Origin: an uncultured Actinomyces sp.
GTDB taxonomy: Bacteria > Actinomycetota > Actinomycetes > Actinomycetales > Actinomycetaceae
Assembly (NCBI GenBank): GCA_915063485.1
Contig: CAJZDJ010000019.1
Location: 1-26,734, forward strand
Direction: 5' to 3'
Length of the DNA: 26,734 nt
The notes below the pieces were generated by a model that was given only the letters and a program-made list of their open reading frames with translations, did no database searches and was not told the DNA's origin. Shown piece by piece: positions 1 through 8,572 of the stretch (position 1 is the stretch's first letter; each line of letters starts with the position of its first letter). Made by a program: the position numbers and the translations under genes.

Positions 1-99
1 TTCTATGAAGTAAAAATGCCTTAAAAACGGCTTCTATGACATAGAAACCCCCTTCTATGACATAGAAACAGGGGTCTATGACATAGAATTAGCTCTATG
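1..99. repeat. Phased palindrome array (operator or iteron-like)
   Basis: Three near-identical 15-bp palindromes, TTCTATGACATAGAA (7-1-7 symmetry), lie at 32-46, 53-67 and 74-88; the third starts with G instead of T. The start-to-start spacing is exactly 21 bp, about two helical turns, so all would face the same side of the DNA. Two half-sites flank them: TTCTATG at 1-7 and TCTATGA at 94-100, the latter containing the ATG of the next gene. A dimeric protein bound across the array would cover the translation start, which suggests an autoregulatory operator. Plasmid or phage iterons and a recombination site are alternatives. The window edge cuts the left side, so more copies may exist upstream. 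Confidence 0.85.
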
Positions 100-1089
100 A
101 TCAACGATCTTGAGGACCTCAAGGTTGATACTTGCCAAGTCGATGTTGATGGCAAAACACTCGAAACATTCAACGTTCCAGATGCAGATGGTCAGGCGGT
201 GGCTGGTAGTTGCCGGGAAGATCTAGATGAAGAACTAGTCTCCCGTTATATTGCCGCTGTACGTGAAACCACCCCGCGACTGGTTAACGAAAACGACACA
301 GATGTCCTTTACTACACTGGCGTCGTCGCAGACCGTGCGGGCACAGAGCTCACGGTGGCTGGCCTATATGCGTTAGGTGAGTACCCGCAGCGGCTTCTAC
401 CTCACTTGACACTTACAGCGGCAGTTGAAGGTAGAGGTGATGAACGGGCAGTTAACCGCCGCGATTTCACTGGAGCCCTACCGGTAATTCTCGACGACGC
501 CCTGGAATGGGTTAGGCAAAACGTAGAATCAAAACAAACCGTCACTAGTAAAGGTGATGGCAACACAGAATATGCACTGCCCATGGTGGCAGTGCGCGAG
601 GTGATCGCTAACGCACTGGTTCACCGTGATCTGTCTGAAGCCTCGCGTGGCAAAGGCATTGATCTGAGAATCACCCATGATGGGTTCCGCCTGACAAATC
701 CAGGTGGTCTGTGGGGGATCACGGTTGACCGGCTTGGTTCTGGTGAACATCCCGCAGTAAATGAGAAGCTCTATCAGATCTGCCGCAACGTCCAAGGCCA
801 TAATGGGCGAGTTATTGAGGCCATGGGTACAGGGATTCGTCAGACACGTCGGGAACTGCGCGACGCCGGAATGGCTGAGCCACGCTTTTATGACAACGGG
901 GTGTCCTTCACGGTGCGTTTCCCGAACTCGGCCCTAATTCCCGACGGCGATCTGACCTGGCTTGGTGGGCTCGGCTCAACTTTGGGCTTGAACCAGAACC
1001 AGAAAAAGGCGCATAGACTCACGCCTGCCGATCGGGACAGTACCCGGGGCAGGCGTGAAATTATGTGGCTTAAAGGCCGAGGCAACTAA
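97..1089 (+). CDS. Truncated AlbA/RecG-C-type ATP-binding protein
   Basis: 330 residues. Residues ~45-280 match the actinobacterial 'ATP-binding protein' family with a GHKL-type RecG C-terminal-like ATPase domain (HATPase_c_4): the N-box helix has E168 and N172 in REVIANALVHRD, followed by NPGGL (201-205) and EAMGTGI (241-247). Full-length relatives usually carry an AlbA_2 (Schlafen-like) domain before this and a winged helix after it. Here the first ~40 residues resemble nothing I recognise, and the reading frame ends soon after the position where the winged helix should begin (~290). An in-frame TGA at 79-81 blocks an upstream extension. No Shine-Dalgarno precedes ATG 97, which sits in a palindrome half-site, so translation may be leaderless or the frame may be a remnant. 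Base composition is lower in GC than the genes after it. Family members are often assumed to be DNA-binding regulators. I am sure of the domain but not of function. Confidence 0.65.
   Translation: MINDLEDLKVDTCQVDVDGKTLETFNVPDADGQAVAGSCREDLDEELVSRYIAAVRETTPRLVNENDTDVLYYTGVVADRAGTELTVAGLYALGEYPQRLLPHLTLTAAVEGRGDERAVNRRDFTGALPVILDDALEWVRQNVESKQTVTSKGDGNTEYALPMVAVREVIANALVHRDLSEASRGKGIDLRITHDGFRLTNPGGLWGITVDRLGSGEHPAVNEKLYQICRNVQGHNGRVIEAMGTGIRQTRRELRDAGMAEPRFYDNGVSFTVRFPNSALIPDGDLTWLGGLGSTLGLNQNQKKAHRLTPADRDSTRGRREIMWLKGRGN
1002..1056 (-). terminator. Strong hairpin, candidate terminator of the tdh-kbl-dsbA operon
   Basis: Perfect 9-bp arms ACGCCTGCC (1021-1029) and GGCAGGCGT (1048-1056) enclose an inner CGGG/CCCG stem. 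Read on the minus strand, the hairpin follows the dsbA-like stop codon by about 45 nt, and TTTTT follows at 1006-1002. A smaller alternative stem GGCG/CGCC lies directly against that T-run. The hairpin is inside the 3' end of the convergent plus-strand gene. The gap between the large stem and the T-run makes the exact terminator structure uncertain. Confidence 0.5.
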
Positions 1090-1099
1090 CTACATGTAA

Positions 1100-1957
1100 C
1101 TACTTGCCAGACTTAGCGGCTTGAGCCAAAACCGTGGCGCGAACCGTAGCCGCATCCACATAACCACGCATGACGGCGTCGCCGATAAAAGCAAAAGGCG
1201 TGCCGGTAATACCCACGTTATAGGCGTCCTGACGCGACTTCTTAACCGCATCAACATTAGCCTGAGAGTTCATGTCAGTCTTGAACTTAGCCAGGTCAGG
1301 CACACCCGCCTGCTTAGCCAAAGCCACCAGCGACTCCTCAGTGTAGGTGGGGTGATCGCCATCCTTCGCACTGGCATAAGCCGCCCGCTCAAACTCCCAG
1401 AACTTACCCTGGGCTGCCGCCGCCAAACCAGCCTGGGCTGCCAGCGGGGAAGTGGGGCTGATCTGCGCCAAGTCATGCCACTCGATACGCAAAGTGCCGT
1501 TATCGATCAGATCCTGCAGCTGCGGCTGCACCTGCTTAGCAAACTGCGTGCAGTAAGGGCAGGCAAAATCGGAGAACAGCACCATGGTCACCTTCGCGTC
1601 CGGGCGCCCCAAAGCACGCGGGTCGTCGCTCTGGCGGCGGGCGGCATTGGCAATAACCTGCTTGGCGGCCTCCTGGGTGGGTTCACTTAACGCCTGGGGG
1701 GCCTGGTTAGTGCCGACGTCGCTCTTAGCGGCTCCAGCCTGGGTGCCCGTGGTGGCGGTGGCCTGAGCCGGGCCGGTGGCGGCCTCCTTATCGCCCCCCA
1801 CTGCCCACAGCGTCACCAAGGCGCCCAGCAGCAGCGCGATCACCACACACAGCACCACGATCAGCTGCTTTGCCCGCATCAGCTGCTTTTCCAGCTCAGC
1901 GGCAGTTTTGCTGCCGGTGGTTTTAATCTCCGACGTCGTAGCTGTAGGTTCACTCAC
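1100..1957 (-). CDS. Membrane-anchored DsbA-like thioredoxin-fold protein
   Basis: 285 residues: a short cytoplasmic N-terminus, one transmembrane helix (~32-54), an Ala/Thr/Gln-rich extracytoplasmic linker (~55-105), then a DsbA-type thioredoxin domain. The active site is C133-P-Y-C136 in FSDFACPYC, and the conserved cis-proline is P254 in GITGTPFAF. By family, it catalyses disulphide formation or isomerisation in exported proteins on the outer face of the membrane. It starts with GTG, and its GTGA overlaps the kbl stop codon. GGAG lies 8 nt upstream of that GTG, so the two are translationally coupled and this is the last gene of a tdh-kbl-dsbA unit. A thiol oxidoreductase is an unexpected partner for threonine catabolism. 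The assignment as a DsbA/Thioredoxin_4 family member is firm; substrates are unknown. Confidence 0.9.
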   Translation of the reverse strand: MSEPTATTSEIKTTGSKTAAELEKQLMRAKQLIVVLCVVIALLLGALVTLWAVGGDKEAATGPAQATATTGTQAGAAKSDVGTNQAPQALSEPTQEAAKQVIANAARRQSDDPRALGRPDAKVTMVLFSDFACPYCTQFAKQVQPQLQDLIDNGTLRIEWHDLAQISPTSPLAAQAGLAAAAQGKFWEFERAAYASAKDGDHPTYTEESLVALAKQAGVPDLAKFKTDMNSQANVDAVKKSRQDAYNVGITGTPFAFIGDAVMRGYVDAATVRATVLAQAAKSGK

Positions 1958-3168
1958 TTAGCGGTCTCCTTCTCCTGGGCCTCAACCTCGTCACGTGCCG
2001 CAATGAACGCGGCTACGCACGCACGCACATCGGCCTCACAGTGGGCGGCCGATAGCTGCACCCTAATACGGGCCTGGCCGCGCGGCACAACCGGGAAGGA
2101 GAAAGCCGTGACATACACGCCGTGCTCCAGCATGGCGCTAGCGATCCGGGCGGCCTTAACGGCGCCGTCGTCACCAGGGAACATAACCGGCGTGATCGGG
2201 TGAGAACCAGGCAGCAGCTCAAAACCAGCCTCAGCCATAAGCTGGCGGAACAGTTGGGAGTTAGTGCGCAGCTGGGCACGCTCAGCGTCAGCGTGGCGGG
2301 CAATCTCCACCGCCTTAGCGCTACCACCCACCACAGCCGGGGCCACAGTGTTAGAGAACAGGTAAGGGCGGGCGCGCTGACGCAGCAAATCCACCACTTC
2401 CTTAGGCCCGCTAATGTAGCCACCACTAGCCCCACCCAGGGCCTTACCCAAGGTGCCAGTCAAAATATCTACGCGCCCACGCACCCCTAAAAGCTCGGGC
2501 GTGCCCGCGCCGGTCTCGCCCACAAAACCGGTGGCGTGGGAGTCATCAACCATCACCAGGGCCCCAAACTCATCAGCCAAATCACAGATCTCAGGAAGGG
2601 GAGCGTAGTAACCGTCCATGGAGAACACACCGTCAGTGACAATCATTAGCCTCTTGCAGCCGTTAGCCTTCGCAGCCTCAAGCTGTTTGCGCAGGTCAGC
2701 CATGTCTGCGTTGGCGTAGCGGAAACGCTGAGCCTTACACAGGCGCACGCCATCAATAATGGAGGCGTGGTTGAGGGCGTCAGAAATAATGGCGTCCTCC
2801 TTGCCTAGCAGCACATCAAAAATGGCACCGTTGGCGTCAAAACAGCTGGAGAACAAGATGGTGTCATCCATTCCCAGCCACTGGGAGAGCTGCTCCTCCA
2901 GCTGAGTGTGGGGGGTCTGGGTACCGCAAATGAAACGCACAGAGCTAAGGCCAAAACCCCAGCGGTCTAGTGCCTCATGGGCGGCCTGGGCGATACGCGG
3001 GTCGCCCGCTAAACCCAGGTAGTTGTTGGCGCAGAAATTTAGTGAATCCCCGGCGGTGGTGGCGATGTGGGCGCCCTGGGGGGTGGTGATTACCCGCTCG
3101 TGCTTGGTCAGCCCGGCGGCGTCGATCTCGGCCAAGGTGGCGGCCAGCTCGTCTTTAAAAGTGAACAT
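1954..3168 (-). CDS. kbl: Glycine C-acetyltransferase (2-amino-3-ketobutyrate CoA ligase)
   Basis: 404 residues, close to the ~398 usual for Kbl. PLP fold-type I enzyme that cleaves 2-amino-3-ketobutyrate with CoA to glycine and acetyl-CoA in the cytoplasm. The PLP lysine is K242 in GTLGKALGG. The cofactor-binding D208 and H211 are in VDDSHATG, and N135-H134 lie in ALNHASI. I chose ATG 3168 (MFTFKDEL) because it matches the family N-terminus and has GGGAAAG just upstream. The frame stays open 138 nt further, but the extra residues are Pro/Cys-rich and unlike the family. It lies 165 nt downstream of tdh on the same strand, and its stop overlaps the GTG of the dsbA-like gene. The tdh-kbl pair forms the standard two-step threonine-to-glycine route. 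Confidence 0.95.
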   Translation of the reverse strand: MFTFKDELAATLAEIDAAGLTKHERVITTPQGAHIATTAGDSLNFCANNYLGLAGDPRIAQAAHEALDRWGFGLSSVRFICGTQTPHTQLEEQLSQWLGMDDTILFSSCFDANGAIFDVLLGKEDAIISDALNHASIIDGVRLCKAQRFRYANADMADLRKQLEAAKANGCKRLMIVTDGVFSMDGYYAPLPEICDLADEFGALVMVDDSHATGFVGETGAGTPELLGVRGRVDILTGTLGKALGGASGGYISGPKEVVDLLRQRARPYLFSNTVAPAVVGGSAKAVEIARHADAERAQLRTNSQLFRQLMAEAGFELLPGSHPITPVMFPGDDGAVKAARIASAMLEHGVYVTAFSFPVVPRGQARIRVQLSAAHCEADVRACVAAFIAARDEVEAQEKETAK

Positions 3169-3333
3169 GAAACTTTCCCTTTGAATAATTATGTGGTTAT
3201 GCAGCAGCGTTGCTGGCGGTGGCGGTAGAAGTGGTGGCGCGGTGGGGCCAGGCCCTAGTGTGCCGGCGCCGCGCCTAGCAAGACTGCAAAAGCAGCAAGC
3301 GCGCAAAGGCGGCGCCTGGACGCACCGGTGGGG
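3169..3333 (-). other. tdh-kbl spacer, very GC-rich
   Basis: 165 nt between tdh and kbl, rich in GGCGCC-type self-complementary blocks (for example around 3263-3280), which could form local stem-loops in the bicistronic mRNA. I see no T-run typical of an intrinsic terminator and no recognisable riboswitch. The open frame continuing through it in the kbl frame does not look like protein. Confidence 0.4.
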
Positions 3334-4404
3334 TCAGGCAGTCCAGTCAATAATGACCTTGCCGCACTTACCTGAACGGGCGGCGTCGAAACCTTCAGCC
3401 CAATTCTCCGGGGTGACCCGGTGGGTGATCACTGAACGGATCTGGTCACGCAGCTGGGGAGAAGAGCCCAGCATGAAGTCAGCCTTGTACCAGGTGTCAA
3501 ACATTTCACGACCATAAACCCCCTTAATGGTGAGCATATGGGTGATGACCTGGTTCCAGTTAATGTCATAGCTGGCGCTAGGCAGCCCCAGCATGGCGAT
3601 GCGGGCCCCATAGTTGCACACGTCCAACATCTGACGGGTAGCGCTAGGGGCCCCAGACAGCTCCAAGCCAATGTCGAAGCCCTCAGTGATCCCCAGATCC
3701 GCCATAACCTCGCGTAGGTCTTGCTCACGGGTGTTTACGGTGACGGCACCGGTCACCTTAGCCAGTGACAGGCGGAAATCGGATAGGTCAGTGATAACCA
3801 CATTGCGAGCCCCAGCGTGCTTGGCGATAGCCGCGCACATAACCCCAATCGGGCCCGCGCCGGTGACCAGCACATCCTCAGCGGTCAGAGGGAACTGCAA
3901 AGCAGTGTGTACAGCGTTACCGAAGGGGTCAAACAAAGCCCCCAGGTCAGGGTCAATATGCTCAGCCTGTAGCCACACGTTACCTGCGGGCACAACCACA
4001 TAGTCGGCAAAGGCGCCGTCGCGGTTAACCCCAATGGAGTTAGTGTGCAGGCACATGTGGCGCCGCCCAGCACGACAGTTACGGCAGCGACCGCAAGTAA
4101 TATGCCCCTCCACGCTCACGTGCTGGCCGGGGGTTAGGCGCAGGCCGTTAACCTCACCCACACCATCCATGCCGGATACGCCCGGGCCAACTTCCACGAT
4201 CTCACCGTAGAACTCGTGGCCCAAAGTCTGGGGCGGGTTAAGCATTTCAGCCGCAAAATCATCCCAGCCAGCTAGGTGCAGGTCCGTACCGCACAAGCCA
4301 GTGCGCATCACGCGGATCTTCACTTCCCCAAAGCCAGGTGAAGGTTCAGGAACCTCGGTTAGCTCAAGGCCAGGGCCGGGGGCGGGTTTAATCAAGGCGC
4401 GCAT
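3334..4404 (-). CDS. tdh: L-threonine 3-dehydrogenase
   Basis: 356 residues. Zinc-dependent, NAD-linked medium-chain dehydrogenase that oxidises L-threonine to 2-amino-3-ketobutyrate, the substrate of the next gene's product. Catalytic zinc site: C38 in GLCGTDLH, plus H63-E64 in GHEFYGE. Structural zinc site: four cysteines at 104, 107, 110 and 118. Rossmann glycines GAGPIG lie at 182-187. It is slightly longer than the E. coli enzyme (341), with extra residues at ~78-90 between the catalytic and structural zinc motifs. ATG 4404 is preferred over TTG 4416 because GGGAG sits 5 nt upstream of it and relatives begin with MRAL or MKAL. Adjacency to kbl supports threonine as the substrate rather than another alcohol or polyol. 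Confidence 0.93.
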   Translation of the reverse strand: MRALIKPAPGPGLELTEVPEPSPGFGEVKIRVMRTGLCGTDLHLAGWDDFAAEMLNPPQTLGHEFYGEIVEVGPGVSGMDGVGEVNGLRLTPGQHVSVEGHITCGRCRNCRAGRRHMCLHTNSIGVNRDGAFADYVVVPAGNVWLQAEHIDPDLGALFDPFGNAVHTALQFPLTAEDVLVTGAGPIGVMCAAIAKHAGARNVVITDLSDFRLSLAKVTGAVTVNTREQDLREVMADLGITEGFDIGLELSGAPSATRQMLDVCNYGARIAMLGLPSASYDINWNQVITHMLTIKGVYGREMFDTWYKADFMLGSSPQLRDQIRSVITHRVTPENWAEGFDAARSGKCGKVIIDWTA

Positions 4405-4616
4405 GGCTGCTCCCAACTAAAAAGAGTTAACCCCTTAAGTTTAGTTCCCGCCCTTGTTATTTAGCCGTAATTTTCGCTTGGTACTTGGAGCCGACGCCGC
4501 CCGCGCACCACCCCCGCTGCGCCTAGGTCCGCTGCGCCTAGACGCGACACAAGGGTGCACGTGGTACGCAGCGGGGCGCGCCTAGCAGGCCGAGGCGAGC
4601 CGGTGGCGTCGCACTA
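4405..4616 (-). other. Spacer between ABC exporter and tdh, with 15-bp direct repeats
   Basis: 212 nt carrying the tdh 5' region at its left side; AT-rich sequence near 4415-4475 is the likely tdh promoter zone, without clear -35/-10 boxes. CCGCTGCGCCTAG occurs twice, at 4514-4526 and 4529-4541, a 15-bp period. A related CGCGCCTAGCA occurs at 4578-4588 and again in the tdh-kbl spacer near 3273. No convincing terminator for the upstream ABC genes was found here. Confidence 0.4.
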
Positions 4617-6371
4617 CTACTCGGACTGCCAGGCGTTCCAAAGATTGGCGTAATGGCCTTTTAACGCCAACAACTGAGCGTGGCTGCCAAGCTCAGCAAT
4701 ACGCCCGTCAATAACCACCGCGATCCGATCGGCGTCGGCGGCAGTGTAAAGCCGGTGCGCGATAGCCACCACAGTGCGTCCCGCCATGAGGCTGCCCAAG
4801 GCATTCTCAGTGGCGTGGGCAGTGGTGGGGTCAATCAGGCTGGTGGCCTCATCCAAAATCAGCGTATGCGGGTTAATCAGAGCAATACGCGCCAAAGCCA
4901 ACTGCTGGGCCTGGGCTGGGCTAAGCGCATGGCCGCCAGAACCCACCGGCGTGTCTAAACCCGCCTCCAACTCATGGGCCCAGGTGGCGCCAATAGCATC
5001 CAGGGCCTGCCACAGCTGACTATCGCTAGCCTCAGCGGCAGCCAGGCGCAGGTTTTCACCCAAAGTAGCGGCAAAAACATGGTGCTCCTGGGTGACCAAG
5101 GAAATTTCCTGGTGCAACACATGTTCAGGCAGCTGAGAAACCTCCACGCCACCCAAAGTCACTGAACCCGAAGTGGGCGGGTGAATACCAGCCAGCATTC
5201 GCCCCAACGTGGATTTACCAGAACCCGAGGGGCCCACAATAGCCAGCCGCTCACCAGGAACCAGATCTAAATCAATGTGGTGCAGCACCGGGTGGCCCTC
5301 ACGGTAAGCGTAGGAGACGTCACGCACCTTAATGCGATTGTCCGTAGGCAGCTCATTGGTGGTTTCAGTTTCGGTAGGCACCAACTCCACGCCCACAATG
5401 CGCCCAAAAGCAACCGTGGCGCTTTGTACCTCATCAAGCCACACAATCAGATCAAACACCGGCATGCGCAGGTTAAGGCCATACAGTGCCAAGGTGGTGA
5501 TTGCCCCTAGGTCAACCAGCTGGTGCTGGTGCAGGTACAGGCCCAAAACCAGCACCGCCAAGGGTGAGAGCAAAGTGAAAATATTTAGCCAGAAAAACGC
5601 CTTACCGCGCAGCGCACCGGCATAAATATCCACCGCAAACAGCTCTTTAGCGCGAGTAAACAGGTAATGGCTGCGGCGCGCCCCCAAGTTAAAGGCGCTA
5701 ACGGTGTCAATCTGGTCAATACTTTCAGCAATTACCCCATCAATAGTGGCGTACTGGGAGCCGACTGTACGGTAGGCGGGCACGGCATAGTGCAAATACC
5801 AGCGCACAGCCGGAATGCAGGCCAGCAGCGGCAGCCAAATAGCCAGGCTCAGCAGCGGCGCGGTGATTGTGGCCGCAGCTAAAGTCACCACCAAGGTCAC
5901 CGCCAGCGTCATTAGCCGGGCAATACCACGTTGAATCACAAACTGTAGTGAACGCAGATCATGCTGGGTACGTCCCAGTAAGTCACCTGTGCCCGCAGCC
6001 TCAATCACTCCCAGGGGTAGGCCAGTGATTTTAGCCAGCAGATCTTCACGCAGCTGGGCGAAAATTATTTGCCCCAGCACGCGCGCACTCCACTCACCTA
6101 GGCCCGTACACACCATACCCACGCCGGTAAGCACCAAAGCCCACACCACCAGGGTAGTTACTTGGCTGCTTAAAGAGCTGGTGGGGATAGTGGCGCTGGC
6201 AGAGGTAACCAGGTTGACGATTTTGCCCACAATACGCGGAATCATCACGCCGGTGGCTGCCCCGGCCAGCTGCACGGCGGTTACACCGGTCAGGGCCAAC
6301 CAGTGGTGGCGCATCAGACTGGCGGCAGCGCGTCCCGACTGGCGCGAGTTAGCTACAGGAAGTCGTTTCAT
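4617..6371 (-). CDS. ABC exporter half-transporter, subunit with intact Walker A/B
   Basis: 584 residues with six predicted membrane helices in ~25-310, then a nucleotide-binding domain (~345-580). Walker A is canonical, GPSGSGKST 380-388 with K386; the Q-loop glutamine is Q428; Walker B is LILDE with E508; the H-loop histidine is H539. The signature motif is degenerate: LSPAQ (483-487) instead of LSGGQ. The start ATG shares one base with the stop of the preceding gene (TGATG), so the two subunits are translationally coupled. By family this is half of a heterodimeric type IV exporter. The substrate is not predictable; peptides, lipids and drugs are all possible. The motif pattern fits the partner described in the next entry. 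Confidence 0.93.
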   Translation of the reverse strand: MKRLPVANSRQSGRAAASLMRHHWLALTGVTAVQLAGAATGVMIPRIVGKIVNLVTSASATIPTSSLSSQVTTLVVWALVLTGVGMVCTGLGEWSARVLGQIIFAQLREDLLAKITGLPLGVIEAAGTGDLLGRTQHDLRSLQFVIQRGIARLMTLAVTLVVTLAAATITAPLLSLAIWLPLLACIPAVRWYLHYAVPAYRTVGSQYATIDGVIAESIDQIDTVSAFNLGARRSHYLFTRAKELFAVDIYAGALRGKAFFWLNIFTLLSPLAVLVLGLYLHQHQLVDLGAITTLALYGLNLRMPVFDLIVWLDEVQSATVAFGRIVGVELVPTETETTNELPTDNRIKVRDVSYAYREGHPVLHHIDLDLVPGERLAIVGPSGSGKSTLGRMLAGIHPPTSGSVTLGGVEVSQLPEHVLHQEISLVTQEHHVFAATLGENLRLAAAEASDSQLWQALDAIGATWAHELEAGLDTPVGSGGHALSPAQAQQLALARIALINPHTLILDEATSLIDPTTAHATENALGSLMAGRTVVAIAHRLYTAADADRIAVVIDGRIAELGSHAQLLALKGHYANLWNAWQSE

Positions 6372-8236
6372 CAGCGCTCCTGTCCGTGGTTGGGCTCGCT
6401 TTGGATGCCCTGGGCGCGCTCAACTACCGCCCGGTAGGCGGGTACCTGCTGACGCAGCTGGTGGTGGGTGCCGCGAGCCACCTCGGCGCCGTCGTCATCA
6501 ATAAAAATAACCTCATCGCAACGCCCCAAAATCAGCGGCGAAGCGGTAGTAATAACCGTGGTGCGCCCGGCGCGCTCAGCAGCTAAATCGGCGGCAATAT
6601 TGTTTTCAGTGTGCGAATCAAGCGCGCTAGTGGGCTCCAGCAGCACCAACACGGGGGCGTCAGTTGCCAGGGCACGGGCCAAAGCCAGACGCTGACGCTG
6701 ACCGCCAGAAATATTGCGGGCCTTCTCATTCAAAAGCCCATACAGGCCACCCACCGAATCCACCAAGTCATCGCTGTGGGCCAGGTCCAAAGCCTGCTGG
6801 GTCTGGGCCTCAAGCTCGCTGGGCAGATCAGCAACAGGGCTTGTGGCCATCACCCCCGAATTGGCGTGCCCCTGCTGGGCCACCAACTCCAAGGTGCCTT
6901 GCGCCTGGGGCTTGGGGGCGTCATTACCCAGCACCGCCTGGTAGAGCGGGCCGGCAAAAGCCTGGGCGGTGGTAGGTGAAACCACCACGGTGCGACGCAC
7001 CTGATCCAGCGGCAGGCTACGCAAATCCACCCCATCAAGGGTTACGGTGTCGGCGTCGTCGAAACGGCCCAGGCGCGTGGCCAAAGTGGCGCTAACCTCG
7101 GGGGAGGAGGCTACCAACGCAGTCAACTTACCGCCGGCGATAGTGACCCCACTGGCCTCGTCATGCAGCGTCCCTAGCGGGTTGAGCGTAACGGCCTGGC
7201 TGGCCTGATCATTTACGCGCGGCTGGATGTTCAGCAGGCGCAGCACCTTACGCATAGACACGCGCGTGAAGGCATTAACTATCACCAGCTCGGTGATGGC
7301 CCGCATGGGCAGCAGCAAGAAACTGGTGTAACCAAAGAACGTCAACAGCTGTCCGGGCTGTAACTGGCCAGAGAGTACCTGCTGAGCCCCTAAAGCCACC
7401 ACGGCGGCGGTCAACAGGGTGGGGGCGGCCTCAGAGAAAACCGCCAGGGCCGCCTGGGAGGGGGCGGCTTCAATGCCCGCCTGCTTAACGCGCTGGGATT
7501 GGGCCCGGTAGCGCTCGTTGAAGGCGTTCTCGCCGCCAATGCCGCGCAGGATCCGCAGGCCGACGACGGCGTCTGTGGCCACGTTGGTGAGCTCACCGTT
7601 TTCTTCACGGATAGTGCGGATACGTTTTTCGATTAGCTTGGAGATCCAGCTGATAAGCACCGTGATAATGGGCAGGGCGATCAGGATGGTTAAACCCAGC
7701 GACAGTGACTGGGTCAGCATCAGGTAAATCACCAGTATCATCGCGGGCATATAAGCCAGTAGGTTACACAGCGACACCATCCAAAATCCCAGGTTTTCTG
7801 GGTCGTCACCGGTTGTGGCCACGGCGTCACCTAGGGAAATATCGCGTTTCATGGCGCTACCGAGCTGGCTGGTTTTGCTTAGTAGCATGCGCATAACCAA
7901 AACTTCATGCATAACCATTAAGGCCGTGTAGTTCAGGGTGCGCCAAGAACCCACCAGGGAGGTCACTAGGCATAGTAGAACTAGTGCAGTTACCGTCCCA
8001 CGTAAGCTCACCCCGGGGGTGAGGGCGTCGTCGAGCAAGGTACCTAGCAGCTTGGGGATTAAGGCAAACCCAATGCCTTGAAGCAGGGTTAAAACTAGGC
8101 AGAGGGCCAGAATTTGCCAGGATTCTTTGTATAAATAGCGCCAAATACCACCAGCTGTGGTGGGTAGAGGATCCGGCAGCTGTTGAGAGCGACTAAAAAA
8201 ATTTACGTACCTGCTGGTAACCGATATTTTTTTCAT
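6371..8236 (-). CDS. ABC exporter half-transporter, subunit with degenerate Walker A/B
   Basis: 621 residues with six membrane helices in ~40-325, then a nucleotide-binding domain (~350-610). It keeps a good signature, ISGGQRQR (509-516), but the Walker A position reads ASSPEVSAT (376-384), with no lysine. Walker B reads VLVLLEPTSALD: the Asp is L533 and the Glu E534 remains. The H-loop histidine is absent (TTASP, 563-567), and the Q-loop glutamine position reads SPTT. It cannot bind ATP in the standard way. Paired with the 584-residue subunit it would form one fully canonical ATP site and one fully dead site, as in asymmetric heterodimeric exporters. ATG 8236 has only a weak GAG-type ribosome site. 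Confidence 0.92.
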   Translation of the reverse strand: MKKISVTSRYVNFFSRSQQLPDPLPTTAGGIWRYLYKESWQILALCLVLTLLQGIGFALIPKLLGTLLDDALTPGVSLRGTVTALVLLCLVTSLVGSWRTLNYTALMVMHEVLVMRMLLSKTSQLGSAMKRDISLGDAVATTGDDPENLGFWMVSLCNLLAYMPAMILVIYLMLTQSLSLGLTILIALPIITVLISWISKLIEKRIRTIREENGELTNVATDAVVGLRILRGIGGENAFNERYRAQSQRVKQAGIEAAPSQAALAVFSEAAPTLLTAAVVALGAQQVLSGQLQPGQLLTFFGYTSFLLLPMRAITELVIVNAFTRVSMRKVLRLLNIQPRVNDQASQAVTLNPLGTLHDEASGVTIAGGKLTALVASSPEVSATLATRLGRFDDADTVTLDGVDLRSLPLDQVRRTVVVSPTTAQAFAGPLYQAVLGNDAPKPQAQGTLELVAQQGHANSGVMATSPVADLPSELEAQTQQALDLAHSDDLVDSVGGLYGLLNEKARNISGGQRQRLALARALATDAPVLVLLEPTSALDSHTENNIAADLAAERAGRTTVITTASPLILGRCDEVIFIDDDGAEVARGTHHQLRQQVPAYRAVVERAQGIQSEPNHGQER

Positions 8237-8335
8237 GATCTCTACAGAAAGTAGGGCTATGTAAAAGTAGGGGAGAATTTACCCTAAAATTGAAAACAGC
8301 CCGCGGCCAAAGCTTAAACAGTGACGGCGAGCTGC

Positions 8336-8411
<76 letters not shown>

Positions 8412-8501
8412 ATGTCGTTTCCGACAAGAAAGAACTTTACACACCTATCCACATGGGCGCAAATCCAAATGCTGTGACCCTGAACATACTAGGTTTTGGA
8501 A

Positions 8502-8540
8502 ATAAAAGGTGGGGGGCGACTCTTTCGAGCCGCCCCCCAC
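8502..8540 (-). terminator. Rho-independent terminator after the S8 protease gene
   Basis: A 14-bp stem, GTGGGGGGCG (8509-8518) with CGCCCCCCAC (8531-8540) plus inner CTC/GAG and one G-T pair, is closed by a GAAA tetraloop. On the minus strand it is followed by CCTTTTATTT. It lies 33 nt after the protease stop codon. Confidence 0.92.
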
Positions 8541-8572
8541 ATTAAGTCAACGCATTAGCTGCGCTGGCTTGA

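Noticed and set aside
1..99. CRISPR array
   Set aside because: The repeats are 15 bp with 6-bp gaps, no unique spacers and no cas genes.
3169..3306. 46-residue N-terminal extension of Kbl
   Set aside because: Pro/Cys-rich and unlike the family; ATG 3168 has a ribosome site and the expected N-terminus.
3169..3333. Glycine riboswitch between tdh and kbl
   Set aside because: Would fit the pathway, but I could not find the conserved paired aptamer cores; the spacer is simply GC-rich.
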